A stretch of 20,282 nt of DNA. It comes from JBDHZU01 sp039812085. Its GTDB lineage: Bacteria > Actinomycetota > Actinomycetes > S36-B12 > UBA10799. Both the position numbers and the translations under genes were made by a program. The notes under the pieces are model-generated. The model saw only the letters and a program-made list of their open reading frames with translations. It had not been told where the DNA came from and ran no database searches. Below, in pieces: positions 6,593-14,606 of the stretch. The stretch lies in NCBI GenBank assembly GCA_039812085.1, contig JBDHZU010000024.1:1-20282 (forward strand). The letters run 5' to 3'. Positions within the stretch are counted from its first letter, which is position 1; each line of letters begins with the position of its first letter.

Positions 6593-7045
6593 ATGCGTGT
6601 TTCTGCCAAGGCTGACTATGCGGTGCGTGCCGTCATCGAGATCGCTGTGCGCCATCCAGATCTCGTCAAGGCGGACGACATCGCGACTGCGCAAGATATC
6701 CCCATCAAGTTCCTCGAGAACATCTTGTCCGACCTGCGAAAAGCTGGTGTGGTGCGCAGCAAGCGGGGAGCGGTCGGTGGCTACATGTTGGGCTATGACG
6801 CGAATGACATCAGCGTTGCGCATGTGATTCGAGCTGTCGAAGGTCCGATTGCGTGGGTTCGAGACGAACGTCCCGGAACCGTGGAGTACGTCGGTTCAGC
6901 CGCTGGTTTGGAAGACGTGTGGATTGCCGTTCGGGCTAGCCTGCGTTCGGTGCTCGACCATGTCTCTATCGGGCAACTGGTCGAACACAAGCCACCGAAA
7001 GCCGTGACGCGATGGACGAACGATTCCCAAGCGTGGGTGGACTAA
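6593..7045 (+). CDS. Rrf2-family transcriptional regulator without cysteines
   Basis: The 150-residue product starts MRVSAKADYAVRAVIEIA, the classic Rrf2 N-terminus, with a winged helix-turn-helix at about 25-75 (IATAQDIPIKFLENILSDLRKAG and SKRGAVGGYMLG) and the dimerisation helix after it. IscR, NsrR and RirA ligate Fe-S clusters with three conserved Cys; this protein contains no cysteine at all, so it cannot sense through such a cluster. CymR-type members are the known cluster-free group. It is divergent from the GH76 gene (about 60-70 bp) and convergent with the GH3 gene. Its target and ligand are unknown. ATG 6584 (adding MDH) is the alternative start. Confidence 0.9.
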   Translation: MRVSAKADYAVRAVIEIAVRHPDLVKADDIATAQDIPIKFLENILSDLRKAGVVRSKRGAVGGYMLGYDANDISVAHVIRAVEGPIAWVRDERPGTVEYVGSAAGLEDVWIAVRASLRSVLDHVSIGQLVEHKPPKAVTRWTNDSQAWVD

Positions 7046-7048
7046 CCG

Positions 7049-8179
7049 CTAACCGATCTTCCAGCGGTCCTGTGCTTTCACAACCCGGCGCACCTTCTCG
7101 ATGGCCTGTTCGCGCGAGAGCTTGCCAGACTGGATGGCCTTCGTAATCGCCTTAATCAAGGTCGGTGCGGGAACCGATACCGCCAGGGCAAGGTCGGCAC
7201 CTGACTTCAGCGCACGAACGGCTGCTTTGGACACACTCTGATGCATCGCGCTCGTCACGGCGCCCATCGATAGTGAGTCGGTGATGATCAGTTTGTCGTT
7301 GCCGAGCTTCTGTCGGAGAATCGAGAGTGCTTGGGGTGATTGGCTCACAGGAACGTTCGGTTCGGTCAGACCGGGAACGATCAGATGCCCCACCATGACG
7401 GCTTGGGTAGATCCCATTGCCAAGTCGAACGACCGAGCGTCTTCCTTTTCCATCTTCGCCCACGACTTGGTCTCGCCAGCTCCCACGTGAGTGTTTGCTG
7501 CGAATCCGTGGCCGGGCCAGTGCTTGAGGACACCCATGACATCGGCGTCGTTCAGACCCTGGTTGAAGGCACGCGCATACTTTGAGGCCTGCTCTGGAGT
7601 GCTCCCGAAGGTCCGCTTGTTGCGGAACATGTACTTACCGTCGTAGCTCAAGTCAGCAACGGGTGCGAGATCAAAATTGACCCCGATCCAGCGGAGTCGA
7701 TTACCCGTTTGCTGTCCGAGCTTGCGGACCTTCTTGGTCGAGTAAGTGCCCATCGTGGTGGCAGAAGGAATCTTGCCGATCAGCTTGTCCAAGCTCTGAA
7801 CGTAGCCGCCTTCTTCGTCGGCGCTAATCAGAATCCGATGCTGTGGCGACGCATTGCGCACGGCCTGCAGCTTCTGCGGCAAGTCCATCGGGGGATCGCC
7901 CACCATGGTGATCCCCGCGATACCCATCTTTGCCCACTTTTTGGCGTCGCCCACATCGCCGTTACCGGTGTATACCCCGCCGATGACTAAGGAGGCGGCC
8001 AACCGCTTGTCACTCCAGTTGGAGGGATCGTTCGGATCGGTCGAGTGACTCTGTGTGGAGGGCGTATTCGACACCGACAACGCTGTGCGCGCTGCATCGC
8101 CCCCCGTAGAACATGCAGTAAGGAGGCTCACGCTGAGTCCAGTGACGACACACCCCGCAATAACCTGCAGGCGTCGCAT
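7049..8179 (-). CDS. Glycoside hydrolase family 3 lipoprotein (NagZ-like beta-N-acetylhexosaminidase)
   Basis: The 376-residue product has a lipoprotein signal: basic MRR, hydrophobic core, lipobox LLTAC with C23 as the lipidated residue. GH3 motifs follow in order: DEEGG 121-125, VNFDLAPVADL 167-177, RTFGSTPEQ 189-197, KHWPGHG 219-225 (containing the NagZ-type His acid/base region), and ITDSLSMGAV, with D301 as the expected nucleophile. Actinobacterial surface NagZ proteins remove beta-N-acetylglucosamine from peptidoglycan fragments or wall glycans. It is read after the LxxG-repeat gene with a 68-bp spacer and may share its transcript. The Ser/Thr-rich stretch after C23 is a likely tether. 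Family is firm, exact substrate inferred. Confidence 0.9.
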   Translation of the reverse strand: MRRLQVIAGCVVTGLSVSLLTACSTGGDAARTALSVSNTPSTQSHSTDPNDPSNWSDKRLAASLVIGGVYTGNGDVGDAKKWAKMGIAGITMVGDPPMDLPQKLQAVRNASPQHRILISADEEGGYVQSLDKLIGKIPSATTMGTYSTKKVRKLGQQTGNRLRWIGVNFDLAPVADLSYDGKYMFRNKRTFGSTPEQASKYARAFNQGLNDADVMGVLKHWPGHGFAANTHVGAGETKSWAKMEKEDARSFDLAMGSTQAVMVGHLIVPGLTEPNVPVSQSPQALSILRQKLGNDKLIITDSLSMGAVTSAMHQSVSKAAVRALKSGADLALAVSVPAPTLIKAITKAIQSGKLSREQAIEKVRRVVKAQDRWKIG

Positions 8180-8247
8180 CTCTCTACGGTACCTGCCGAT
8201 TCCAGTAAGCCAAGCCCCTACCGAGTGAACATGGAACGAGCGAGGGG

Positions 8248-10296
8248 TTAACTGCGGATGCGATTAGCTCCCACGACCCCGCCGGCAGCGAGGAATACCG
8301 CTCCCATGCCGACCGCTGGCCAGGACAATCCACCATGCTGATCGGGCGTCTTGATGCTGTAGACGTAGGCGACCCGTCCGGTCATGCCGGACGGAACTGG
8401 GTAGGCGGTGGCGTCATCAGCACGCTCCGATGCCGCATCCAGGTAGGCATTGGCCGAAGCAGGCTTGGATGAGGCATCAATGACTTCCTTCAGTACCTTC
8501 GCCGTGCCCTGCTGCTGCAACTGTTGACTGCCGGCAGCGAGTTGATTGGCCCCTCCGGCGAGCTGTGATGCGCCACCAGCCAGTTGGCCGAGTCCGTTCG
8601 ACAATTGTGATGCGCCGCCGGCGAGTTGGTTACTTGCTGAAGCGAGTTGTCCAGCGCCATTGGCTGATGACGATGCCCCACTAGACAACTGCCCAGTTGC
8701 GGTTGATGCCTTACGCAGTGCGTTCTCCAGCTCCCACAGTGCGCCGCTGATGCTGGGTTCGTTGTCACCGTTGGAAAGCGCCGAACTGACTTGGTAGAGC
8801 CCTTCCAAGATGCGTTCGAGGAGTTGGCTGTCGATCAGTTTCAGCCCGGCGACTGAACCGGCGGCGTAGGCTGCCGCAATCCCCGACTTCGTTGCTGCCT
8901 GTTGCAGCTTGGTGCAGTCTTCCTCCGGCAACGTGGGGGTTGGGGGTGCGCAATGTGCCTGCACCACTTCTGCCACCAACTTGGCGGATTCCCCGGAGTT
9001 CTTCGCTGACGTCTCCACGGCTTTTTCGACCTGCTTGAGTGCCTCTTGCGTGAGCCACAGCAACTGCACCAAGGTCGGATGCTTCGGTGGCTTATTCGGG
9101 TCGAACGGCAATTCCTTGTCGTGCTCGTTACCAATGGCCCATGCCAGTTCCTGCACAGACTGTCTGATCTTGCGAGTCGCCACAACAGCGTCTGGCAGTT
9201 GGCTGGACAGAGAGTTCAAACCACCGGCCAATTGTTTGAGGCCACTAGCCAACTGATCACTTCCGTCGGCCAGTTGGTTGCTGCCACTGGCCAGGCTGCG
9301 CGATCCGGAGTAACTGGCTGCGGCACCTTGTGCCTGCTTGGCTTGGCCAGCTGCCAGTTGAGAAGTCGCCGACGCTAACTCTGCGGCCGAATCGTCCAGG
9401 CTGGTCAGTCCGTTAGTCATCGTCTCGTTGCCTTCGACGGTCTTGCTTAAAAGATCGGCCGAGAAACCCACGGCAGGATCTTGGTCGTTCGTCACCGGGA
9501 CTACTTGCATGCTCAGTGCGGGAACCTGCAGCGAATCACCAGTAATCCGATACTTCAGTTGCTCTTGGAAATTACCCATCGGCGGGTACAACACCACGTT
9601 CCACAGCAGCGTCGTCTCACCACGTTGGTTCGTTCCCACTACCGCATTGCCCGCATCAGCCAAGCCCACACCTTGCGGCAACGTCACCAGCACACTGCCG
9701 ACGAACGGAGCAAATACTGGTTGCTCTTTGGTGGTTTGGTTTCCCTGCGAATCTGACCACGACACCTCTTGGCGCTTCATCGCCGTGTTGGTCAGGGTGT
9801 AAGTCACCCACACAGGTCCGTCAGCCTGTGGCAGGTCATCTGGGTTGATGCCCTTCGCGCCCTCACCTGTGGTGGCGTACTCCGCGTGCAGAGCCACTGG
9901 CAGTGGCTTATTGAAGTTGGCTTGTGTGGCCGACGACGTTTGACCAGGCCCACCCACCGTGTAGACCACAGAATCGCCGTCCACAGTTGGTGAACCGGCT
10001 TGGTCGAGGTACCGCAGCTTGTCTGTGGAGGTTTGTGCCGAGATCTGCTGTTCGGGCTGTTCATTAGCCACGATGCGGTTGACGATGGTGGCTGAATCCG
10101 GCAGGCCGCTAGCAGTTAGTTCGGCAACAACGAGTTGTTCGTTCACAAAGTCGGGTTGCTTGCCGAGCGCAGCAGATAACTGTTGGAACGCGCTGGTGTC
10201 ATTGCGGACCGGGGTGGCATCAGCGTTCGCCATTCCCCAACCTGAGGACGTCATCACGGCCAACAAGGCAGTCGCGACTTGAGTTGTTTTCTTCAT
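8248..10296 (-). CDS. Secreted LxxG heptad-repeat protein with C-terminal membrane anchor (YhgE/Pip-like repeats), partner of MMPL exporter
   Basis: The 682-residue product has an N-terminal signal peptide (MKKTTQVATALLAVMTSSGWG, cleavage near 24-26), a beta-rich ectodomain to about 300, then two blocks of xxxLxxG heptads at about 334-363 and 537-593. These repeats are known from YhgE/Pip-type proteins. The segment between the blocks is helical and holds the only two cysteines, C449 and C461. The protein ends with one membrane span (about 658-676) and GANRIRS, so most of it should lie outside the membrane. Canonical YhgE proteins have several membrane spans, so only the repeat region is shared. 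The start codon overlaps the MMPL stop (ATGA), implying translational coupling and a joint export or surface function. The precise role is unknown. Confidence 0.8.
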   Translation of the reverse strand: MKKTTQVATALLAVMTSSGWGMANADATPVRNDTSAFQQLSAALGKQPDFVNEQLVVAELTASGLPDSATIVNRIVANEQPEQQISAQTSTDKLRYLDQAGSPTVDGDSVVYTVGGPGQTSSATQANFNKPLPVALHAEYATTGEGAKGINPDDLPQADGPVWVTYTLTNTAMKRQEVSWSDSQGNQTTKEQPVFAPFVGSVLVTLPQGVGLADAGNAVVGTNQRGETTLLWNVVLYPPMGNFQEQLKYRITGDSLQVPALSMQVVPVTNDQDPAVGFSADLLSKTVEGNETMTNGLTSLDDSAAELASATSQLAAGQAKQAQGAAASYSGSRSLASGSNQLADGSDQLASGLKQLAGGLNSLSSQLPDAVVATRKIRQSVQELAWAIGNEHDKELPFDPNKPPKHPTLVQLLWLTQEALKQVEKAVETSAKNSGESAKLVAEVVQAHCAPPTPTLPEEDCTKLQQAATKSGIAAAYAAGSVAGLKLIDSQLLERILEGLYQVSSALSNGDNEPSISGALWELENALRKASTATGQLSSGASSSANGAGQLASASNQLAGGASQLSNGLGQLAGGASQLAGGANQLAAGSQQLQQQGTAKVLKEVIDASSKPASANAYLDAASERADDATAYPVPSGMTGRVAYVYSIKTPDQHGGLSWPAVGMGAVFLAAGGVVGANRIRS

Positions 10297-13220
10297 CGCT
10301 TGTCACCGCCGGAATCGGGCCGGAACGCATCGGGGTTACTGGGTTGGTCGAGGTTCACTATCGGAGTGCTATCTGCCGCTACGGCCACCGGGACGGCATC
10401 CGAATCTGACGATTCGGAATCGGTAATCGTTGAGTCCTCGGATTGTTGACGCCCAGTCACGATCAGACCGATGATCGCCGCGACTGTCATCGTCAAAGCG
10501 GCCGGTGCCAAGCAGGTGGTGAGGAGCACCATGATTGCTGGCGACGAACCCATCAAGCCGATGGTGATCGCCACGGCAATCGCGCCCAACATGATGGGCA
10601 GAGCAAGTCGACGACTGAAGACCAGAACGACGATCAATCCGGCCAACAGAATCGCTCCGGTCGTGATGGCGCCGCTGTCAGCGCCCACGGGTGGAACGAT
10701 GGCTGCCAACAGTCCGCTGGTCACAATCCCCACGATCACCCCGATCGTGTATGCCAATCCACGAGTGAACGTGCGTTGCGGGTGGCCATCAGAAGTCGGC
10801 AACAGGAACACCACGGCACCCAACACTGCGGACAACGCGATGGCCATATTGCTCCCGGATGGAAGCCAGGGGATGCGCGAGATCAGGAACCAGCCGACGA
10901 TCACACCTGCCACGGCGGCGACCGCGGCGACGGGTCGATGCATGATGACTGGGCCGGAATCTGACTTTGGTCGATCCGCTAACGACATTTCTTCAAGGGC
11001 TGCTGGGTCACCTTCGACATGGACTTGCGGAAGCAGACGGTCCAACCAGTCGGGCAGCCACCAGGTGCCCTTCGCGGCCAGCACCATGATTGCGGGAACT
11101 AACAAGCAGCGAACGATGGAAGCATCGACCGCGACTGCTGTGGCCAGACCAACGCCGAACATCTTGACCACGGCATTGTCGGACAGGATGAAGCTGCCGA
11201 ACACCACCACCATGATCAGCGCTGCAGCAGTCACCAAACGGCCGGTATCAGCCAGTCCACGCCGAACGCTGACGACCATGTCGCCGGTGCGTTCCCAGTG
11301 TTCCCGGAAGGCCGTGAGCAGGAATACCTCGTAGTCCATCGACAGCCCGAACAGCACCGCGAACATCATCATCGGCACGTAGCTCTCGATCGGAACAGGA
11401 CCGTCGAGGCCGATGAGTTTGATTCCCCATCCCCACTGGAACACCATCGTCACCACGCCGTAGGCGGCAGCGATCGACAACAGGTTCATCACGGCAGCTT
11501 TAAACGGGATGAGCAGTGACCGGTACGCCAGCATCAGCAGCACGAATGCCAATGCCACCACTCCGAAGATGAAGACTGCGGTGCGCTTGGCAATCAAGTG
11601 GGACAGGTCAGTGATGAGCGCAGTGACTCCGCCGACGTACGCCTGCATTCCTTGGCCTTGTGTGGCTTGCGGCAGGGTCGTGGTTCGAAGTTCTTCCACC
11701 AGCGCGGCAGTCTGTGGATCGGCTGCACCCATCGTGGGGTTAACCCGAATGATCGCGACACCACCGTCGGTGGACACCACCGGTGCTTGCACGCTGGCCA
11801 CGCCTGTGGCTCGTTCCAACGCGTGCTGCAACTCGATTAACCGTGGATCCTGCGTCCGAGGGTCACCTGTCGATGATTGCGAGTTTCGGCTGCCGCTTAG
11901 TCCGTCAGTGCTGACCTTGCCGGACGGTGCGGTAGCGGGGGAATACAACTGAACCGTGACGGCAAGCGGTCCGTTCTCGCCAGGACCAAACCCTTGTGAG
12001 ATCAAGTCGTATGCCTGCTTGGCGGTGGTGCTGGCGGGAAGGTTGCCTGCATCGGTATGGCCAAGGGTCAGCGAGGTGGTCGGGGCCGCAAGGAGCAGCA
12101 GCACGATGGTTGAGGTGATGGCGTAACGCCACGGCTTACTGGTCACCGCATCGGCCAAACGCGCCCAACGAGTGTTGTCCAGTTCTTCGTGATCTGGATC
12201 GAGGTCTTGCATGTTCTTGGGCAGGATCCGATGTTTGTTCACACCCAACAACGCGGGGACGAGTGTGGCCGAAGCGAATACGGCCAACGCCACCACAATT
12301 GCGGCGGCAACTCCGAGCCAGGCCAAGAAGGTGATGCCGGTGAAGACCAGTCCCACGACTGCGGCGATCAGAGTTCCACCAGCGAACACCATGCCGGCAC
12401 CTGCGGTACCTGTGGTGCGACCGACCGCGTCGGGAACCGAGTAGCCAGCAGCGAGCAGTTTTCTATGTCGGGTCACCAGGAACAAGGCGTAGTCGATACC
12501 CACACCAAGCCCCAGCATCGTTCCCAATGTGGGCGCAGTGTCTGGGATGTACACCAGCCGGGCGAGGACTTGGATCAGGGTCAGTCCGATCCCCACTGCC
12601 ATGAGCGCATTGATGAGCGGGATGAACATGGCGGAGAACCGGCGCAGAGTCAGATAGAGCACGATCAATGCAGCGGTCAGACCCAAAACTTCCGACAGTT
12701 CTGTCTGCGGTTTGGAAATCAACGAACCCAGGTACCCGCCGAGGGCAACCGATGCAGTTTCTGGCGCTTTCTCCTTAGCGGTATCGAGCAGCAGATCCGC
12801 AGTTACTGGCTTGCCGGATGCCTGGTTATTGACGGTGACGGAGATGAGGGTGGTGTGACCGTCCTTGCTCGTTGCGGTGGGATCAGTCGTGCCATCGGAT
12901 ACGTCGGCAACCGCAGACAGTTTGCTCAGCGGATGTGCGATGTTCGTGATGGCTTGTTTGCCGTGATCTGTCCGGAAGTCCAGCTTGTCGTCGTGCAAGA
13001 CGATCGGATTCGCATCCCCAGATGCGCCAGGAAACGCCTGATTGATCAAAGTCTGGGCGGCAGTGGAGTCCGTACCGGTCAAACTGAAGGTGCTTTGCGC
13101 GGCTCCAGGAAGAGCTTTATTCAGCACTCCGACACTGACCAAAGCAATGACCCAACAGGCGATGACGAGCCATCCATGTTCGGCACACCATCGACCGAGC
13201 AGATAGAGCCTCTTGGTCAC
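10293..13220 (-). CDS. MMPL-family RND transporter with extra C-terminal membrane domain
   Basis: The 975-residue product begins with a short cytosolic stretch and TM1 (LVIACWVIALVSVGVLNKAL), a periplasmic loop, then an MMPL membrane block containing LGLGVGIDYALFLVTRHR. The second half repeats the plan with GLSMDYEVFLLTAFREHWE; GxxxDY motifs are the proton-relay signature of this family. MMPL proteins export lipids or other hydrophobic envelope components using the proton gradient. The usual architecture ends near residue 745 (WLPDWLDRLLPQV). Here about 230 more residues add roughly six or seven hydrophobic segments and an acidic tail (SEDSTITDSESSDSD). The start is GTG 13218-13220 with GGGAG upstream. 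The gene is translationally coupled to the LxxG-repeat gene. The cargo cannot be deduced. Confidence 0.9.
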   Translation of the reverse strand: MTKRLYLLGRWCAEHGWLVIACWVIALVSVGVLNKALPGAAQSTFSLTGTDSTAAQTLINQAFPGASGDANPIVLHDDKLDFRTDHGKQAITNIAHPLSKLSAVADVSDGTTDPTATSKDGHTTLISVTVNNQASGKPVTADLLLDTAKEKAPETASVALGGYLGSLISKPQTELSEVLGLTAALIVLYLTLRRFSAMFIPLINALMAVGIGLTLIQVLARLVYIPDTAPTLGTMLGLGVGIDYALFLVTRHRKLLAAGYSVPDAVGRTTGTAGAGMVFAGGTLIAAVVGLVFTGITFLAWLGVAAAIVVALAVFASATLVPALLGVNKHRILPKNMQDLDPDHEELDNTRWARLADAVTSKPWRYAITSTIVLLLLAAPTTSLTLGHTDAGNLPASTTAKQAYDLISQGFGPGENGPLAVTVQLYSPATAPSGKVSTDGLSGSRNSQSSTGDPRTQDPRLIELQHALERATGVASVQAPVVSTDGGVAIIRVNPTMGAADPQTAALVEELRTTTLPQATQGQGMQAYVGGVTALITDLSHLIAKRTAVFIFGVVALAFVLLMLAYRSLLIPFKAAVMNLLSIAAAYGVVTMVFQWGWGIKLIGLDGPVPIESYVPMMMFAVLFGLSMDYEVFLLTAFREHWERTGDMVVSVRRGLADTGRLVTAAALIMVVVFGSFILSDNAVVKMFGVGLATAVAVDASIVRCLLVPAIMVLAAKGTWWLPDWLDRLLPQVHVEGDPAALEEMSLADRPKSDSGPVIMHRPVAAVAAVAGVIVGWFLISRIPWLPSGSNMAIALSAVLGAVVFLLPTSDGHPQRTFTRGLAYTIGVIVGIVTSGLLAAIVPPVGADSGAITTGAILLAGLIVVLVFSRRLALPIMLGAIAVAITIGLMGSSPAIMVLLTTCLAPAALTMTVAAIIGLIVTGRQQSEDSTITDSESSDSDAVPVAVAADSTPIVNLDQPSNPDAFRPDSGGDKR

Positions 13221-13273
13221 CGATGAAGGCTCCCACGCGGGGACCTTTTGGCCAGTGATTGACGGCAGCGTGC

Positions 13274-13279
13274 CACGAT
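13274..13279 (+). promoter_or_regulatory. -10-like box of the FKBP gene, leaderless arrangement
   Basis: CACGAT followed by 6 nt and ATG 13286, with no Shine-Dalgarno. The match to TANNNT is partial, and the support comes from the same geometry at other genes in the window. Confidence 0.3.
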
Positions 13280-13285
13280 GTGCGC

Positions 13286-13642
13286 ATGGAGAAACCAGAG
13301 ATCGAATTTCCGACCGGCGATGCCCCCACTGAACTCGTTATCGAAGACATCGTTGTCGGTGACGGTGCAGAAGCACGTCCGGGTGGTCGCGTAGAGGTCC
13401 ACTACGTCGGCGTGGACTTTGAAAGTGGCGAGCAGTTCGACTCGTCGTGGGACCGAGGCGAGTCCATCGAATTCCCGCTCAACGGGCTGATCAAGGGCTG
13501 GCAGGACGGCATCCCGGGAATGAAGGTGGGTGGTCGTCGTCAGCTAGTCATTCCGCCCGCACAGGCATATGGAGAAAGCGGCGGTCATCGACTATCTGGT
13601 CGGACCCTGATCTTCGTGATTGATCTGCTCGACGCTTCCTGA
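13286..13642 (+). CDS. FKBP-type peptidyl-prolyl cis-trans isomerase
   Basis: The 118-residue single-domain FKBP has the expected blocks: VEVHYVGVDFESGEQFDSSWDRGESIEFPL, then LIKGWQDGIPGMKVGGRRQLVIPPAQAYG, ending TLIFVIDLLDAS. These include the aromatic and Asp residues lining the isomerase pocket. The enzyme catalyses proline isomerisation during protein folding. There is no signal peptide, so it is cytosolic. The frame is open from 13259, but actinobacterial homologues begin MEKPEI-FP, so ATG 13286 is chosen. It is divergent from the MMPL gene (65 bp) and followed by a GC-rich stem-loop. Confidence 0.95.
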   Translation: MEKPEIEFPTGDAPTELVIEDIVVGDGAEARPGGRVEVHYVGVDFESGEQFDSSWDRGESIEFPLNGLIKGWQDGIPGMKVGGRRQLVIPPAQAYGESGGHRLSGRTLIFVIDLLDAS

Positions 13643-13944
13643 GCAAAGAGTTGGCGGTGCGGGGCGCGTGCTCGGTCACGTAAGTGATTGCGCGCCCCGC
13701 CGCCAAGCTTGGCGCACGGCCGGTGCGCGACGGATTCTTGCGAAACCGGCGCAACACGACCGTGCGCAGCGTCTGCGAACAACCCCCCAGTTACTCCACA
13801 GACACACATTTGATGCCCGGTTTTGACGGGTCGTCACACCTCATTCGTGCCGTGATCCGCCTCACGACACGTTAAGTAGATGGCCTGTAACACCCTGTAA
13901 ATGTTGAGGTTTGGCCGTATGCACGAGATTCTTGACCGGTGGGT
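13643..13944. other. 302-bp gene-free, hairpin-rich spacer
   Basis: Besides the stem-loop at 13653-13704, the spacer has a perfect 14-bp palindrome CGCCAAGCTTGGCG (13701-13714), arms GCGCACGG (13712-13719) and CCGTGCGC (13760-13767) that can pair over a 40-nt interval, and a direct repeat CCTGTAA at 13884 and 13894 with a 10-bp period. No convincing coding frame, tRNA or known riboswitch was found. It may hold a terminator plus the promoter and operator of the downstream small gene. Confidence 0.5.
13653..13704 (+). terminator. GC-rich stem-loop after the FKBP gene
   Basis: The left arm at 13653-13668 pairs with 13691-13704: ten bp (GCGGGGCGCG/CGCGCCCCGC), a 2-nt bulge, then four more bp. 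The 22-nt loop holds a small inner hairpin TCAC-GTAA-GTGA (13676-13687). It starts 10 nt after the FKBP stop, so a terminator is the simplest reading, though no T-tract follows. Confidence 0.6.
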
Positions 13945-14097
13945 ATGACAAATCCCGACGATCCGTTCGGCTTTGGCGACGACTCCGATCTTGACCAGAT
14001 CGATGACGCTCCGGAAACGTGGAATGAGCGTCCGGAGACCGATCGCGACAACCAGCAGCGCTACGACAACGAGAAACCTCCGCACCACAACGCGTGA
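13945..14097 (+). CDS. Small acidic hydrophilic protein, 50 residues
   Basis: An ATG at 13945 opens a 50-codon frame ending at TGA 14095-14097. The product starts MTNPDDPFGFGDDSDLDQID and ends in a charged, Asn/Gln-rich stretch with HHNA. It has no Cys, no membrane span and is likely disordered. Support for coding: a purine-rich GGTGGG run just upstream, frame-consistent codon use, a frame that fits neatly between two genes on the same strand, and a 58-nt gap to MscL. The DPFGF-type acidic N-terminus looks like short linear-motif peptides, but I do not recognise a family. Confidence 0.5.
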   Translation: MTNPDDPFGFGDDSDLDQIDDAPETWNERPETDRDNQQRYDNEKPPHHNA

Positions 14098-14155
14098 CCC
14101 GTCACATTCCCTTGAATCGCCTGAGACACCCACGGACAGTTGAGGGATGAGGAAT

Positions 14156-14548
14156 GTGCTGAGTGGGTTCCGTGAATTCATCACCCGTGGCAATGTCATC
14201 GACCTCGCCGTGGCCGTTGTTATCGGTGCGGCGTTCACCGCTTTGGTGAATGCCTTCACCAAAGCGCTCATCGATCCGTTGGTTAAAGCGGCACTCGGTG
14301 GAGATGGCGTGCATGCCGGAACGATTGCGGTTGGCAGTCAAACCATCGACATCTCGTTGCTGGTCAACGCTTTCATCACCTTCCTGATTACGGCTGCTGT
14401 CGTGTACTTCCTGTTTGTGTTGCCGATGAACAAGTACGTCGAGAAGTTCGGAAAACCTGAGGAAGAAGAGAAAGACCCGGAAGAACTGCTCGTCTTGCGA
14501 GAGATTCGAGATGAGTTGCGTGCTCGCCGGGATTCCGCCGACGCCTAG
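14156..14548 (+). CDS. mscL: Large-conductance mechanosensitive channel
   Basis: The product (130 residues from GTG 14156) is a standard MscL: N-terminal amphipathic helix LSGFREFITRGN, pore-lining TM1 NVIDLAVAVVIGAAFTALV, TM2 NAFITFLITAAVVYFLFVLP, and a C-terminal charged helix (EELLVLREIRDELRAR) that bundles the pentamer. It opens under membrane tension to release solutes during osmotic downshock. GTG 14156 matches the M. tuberculosis start (MLKGFKEF) and lies 9 nt after GAGGG. ATG 14147 would add three residues but touches the Shine-Dalgarno directly, so it is less likely. Confidence 0.96.
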   Translation: MLSGFREFITRGNVIDLAVAVVIGAAFTALVNAFTKALIDPLVKAALGGDGVHAGTIAVGSQTIDISLLVNAFITFLITAAVVYFLFVLPMNKYVEKFGKPEEEEKDPEELLVLREIRDELRARRDSADA

Positions 14549-14594
14549 ATCATTAGCCTGTGGATGACGCTGACCGGTGATCGCATTGCCCGCT

Positions 14595-14600
14595 TAACGT
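14595..14600 (+). promoter_or_regulatory. -10 box of the SAF-domain gene, leaderless arrangement
   Basis: TAACGT (TANNNT) is followed by 6 nt and ATG 14607. A CTGACC at 14570-14575 is a possible -35 with a 19-bp spacer. Confidence 0.45.
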
Positions 14601-14606
14601 CGCGGC

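Noticed and set aside
12189..13226. Plus-strand open frame (345 codons) opposite the MMPL gene, and another at 10471-11334
   Set aside because: Both mirror the transporter's codons and are rich in Gln/Cys/His or Ala/Thr with no domain pattern; the minus strand is clearly coding.
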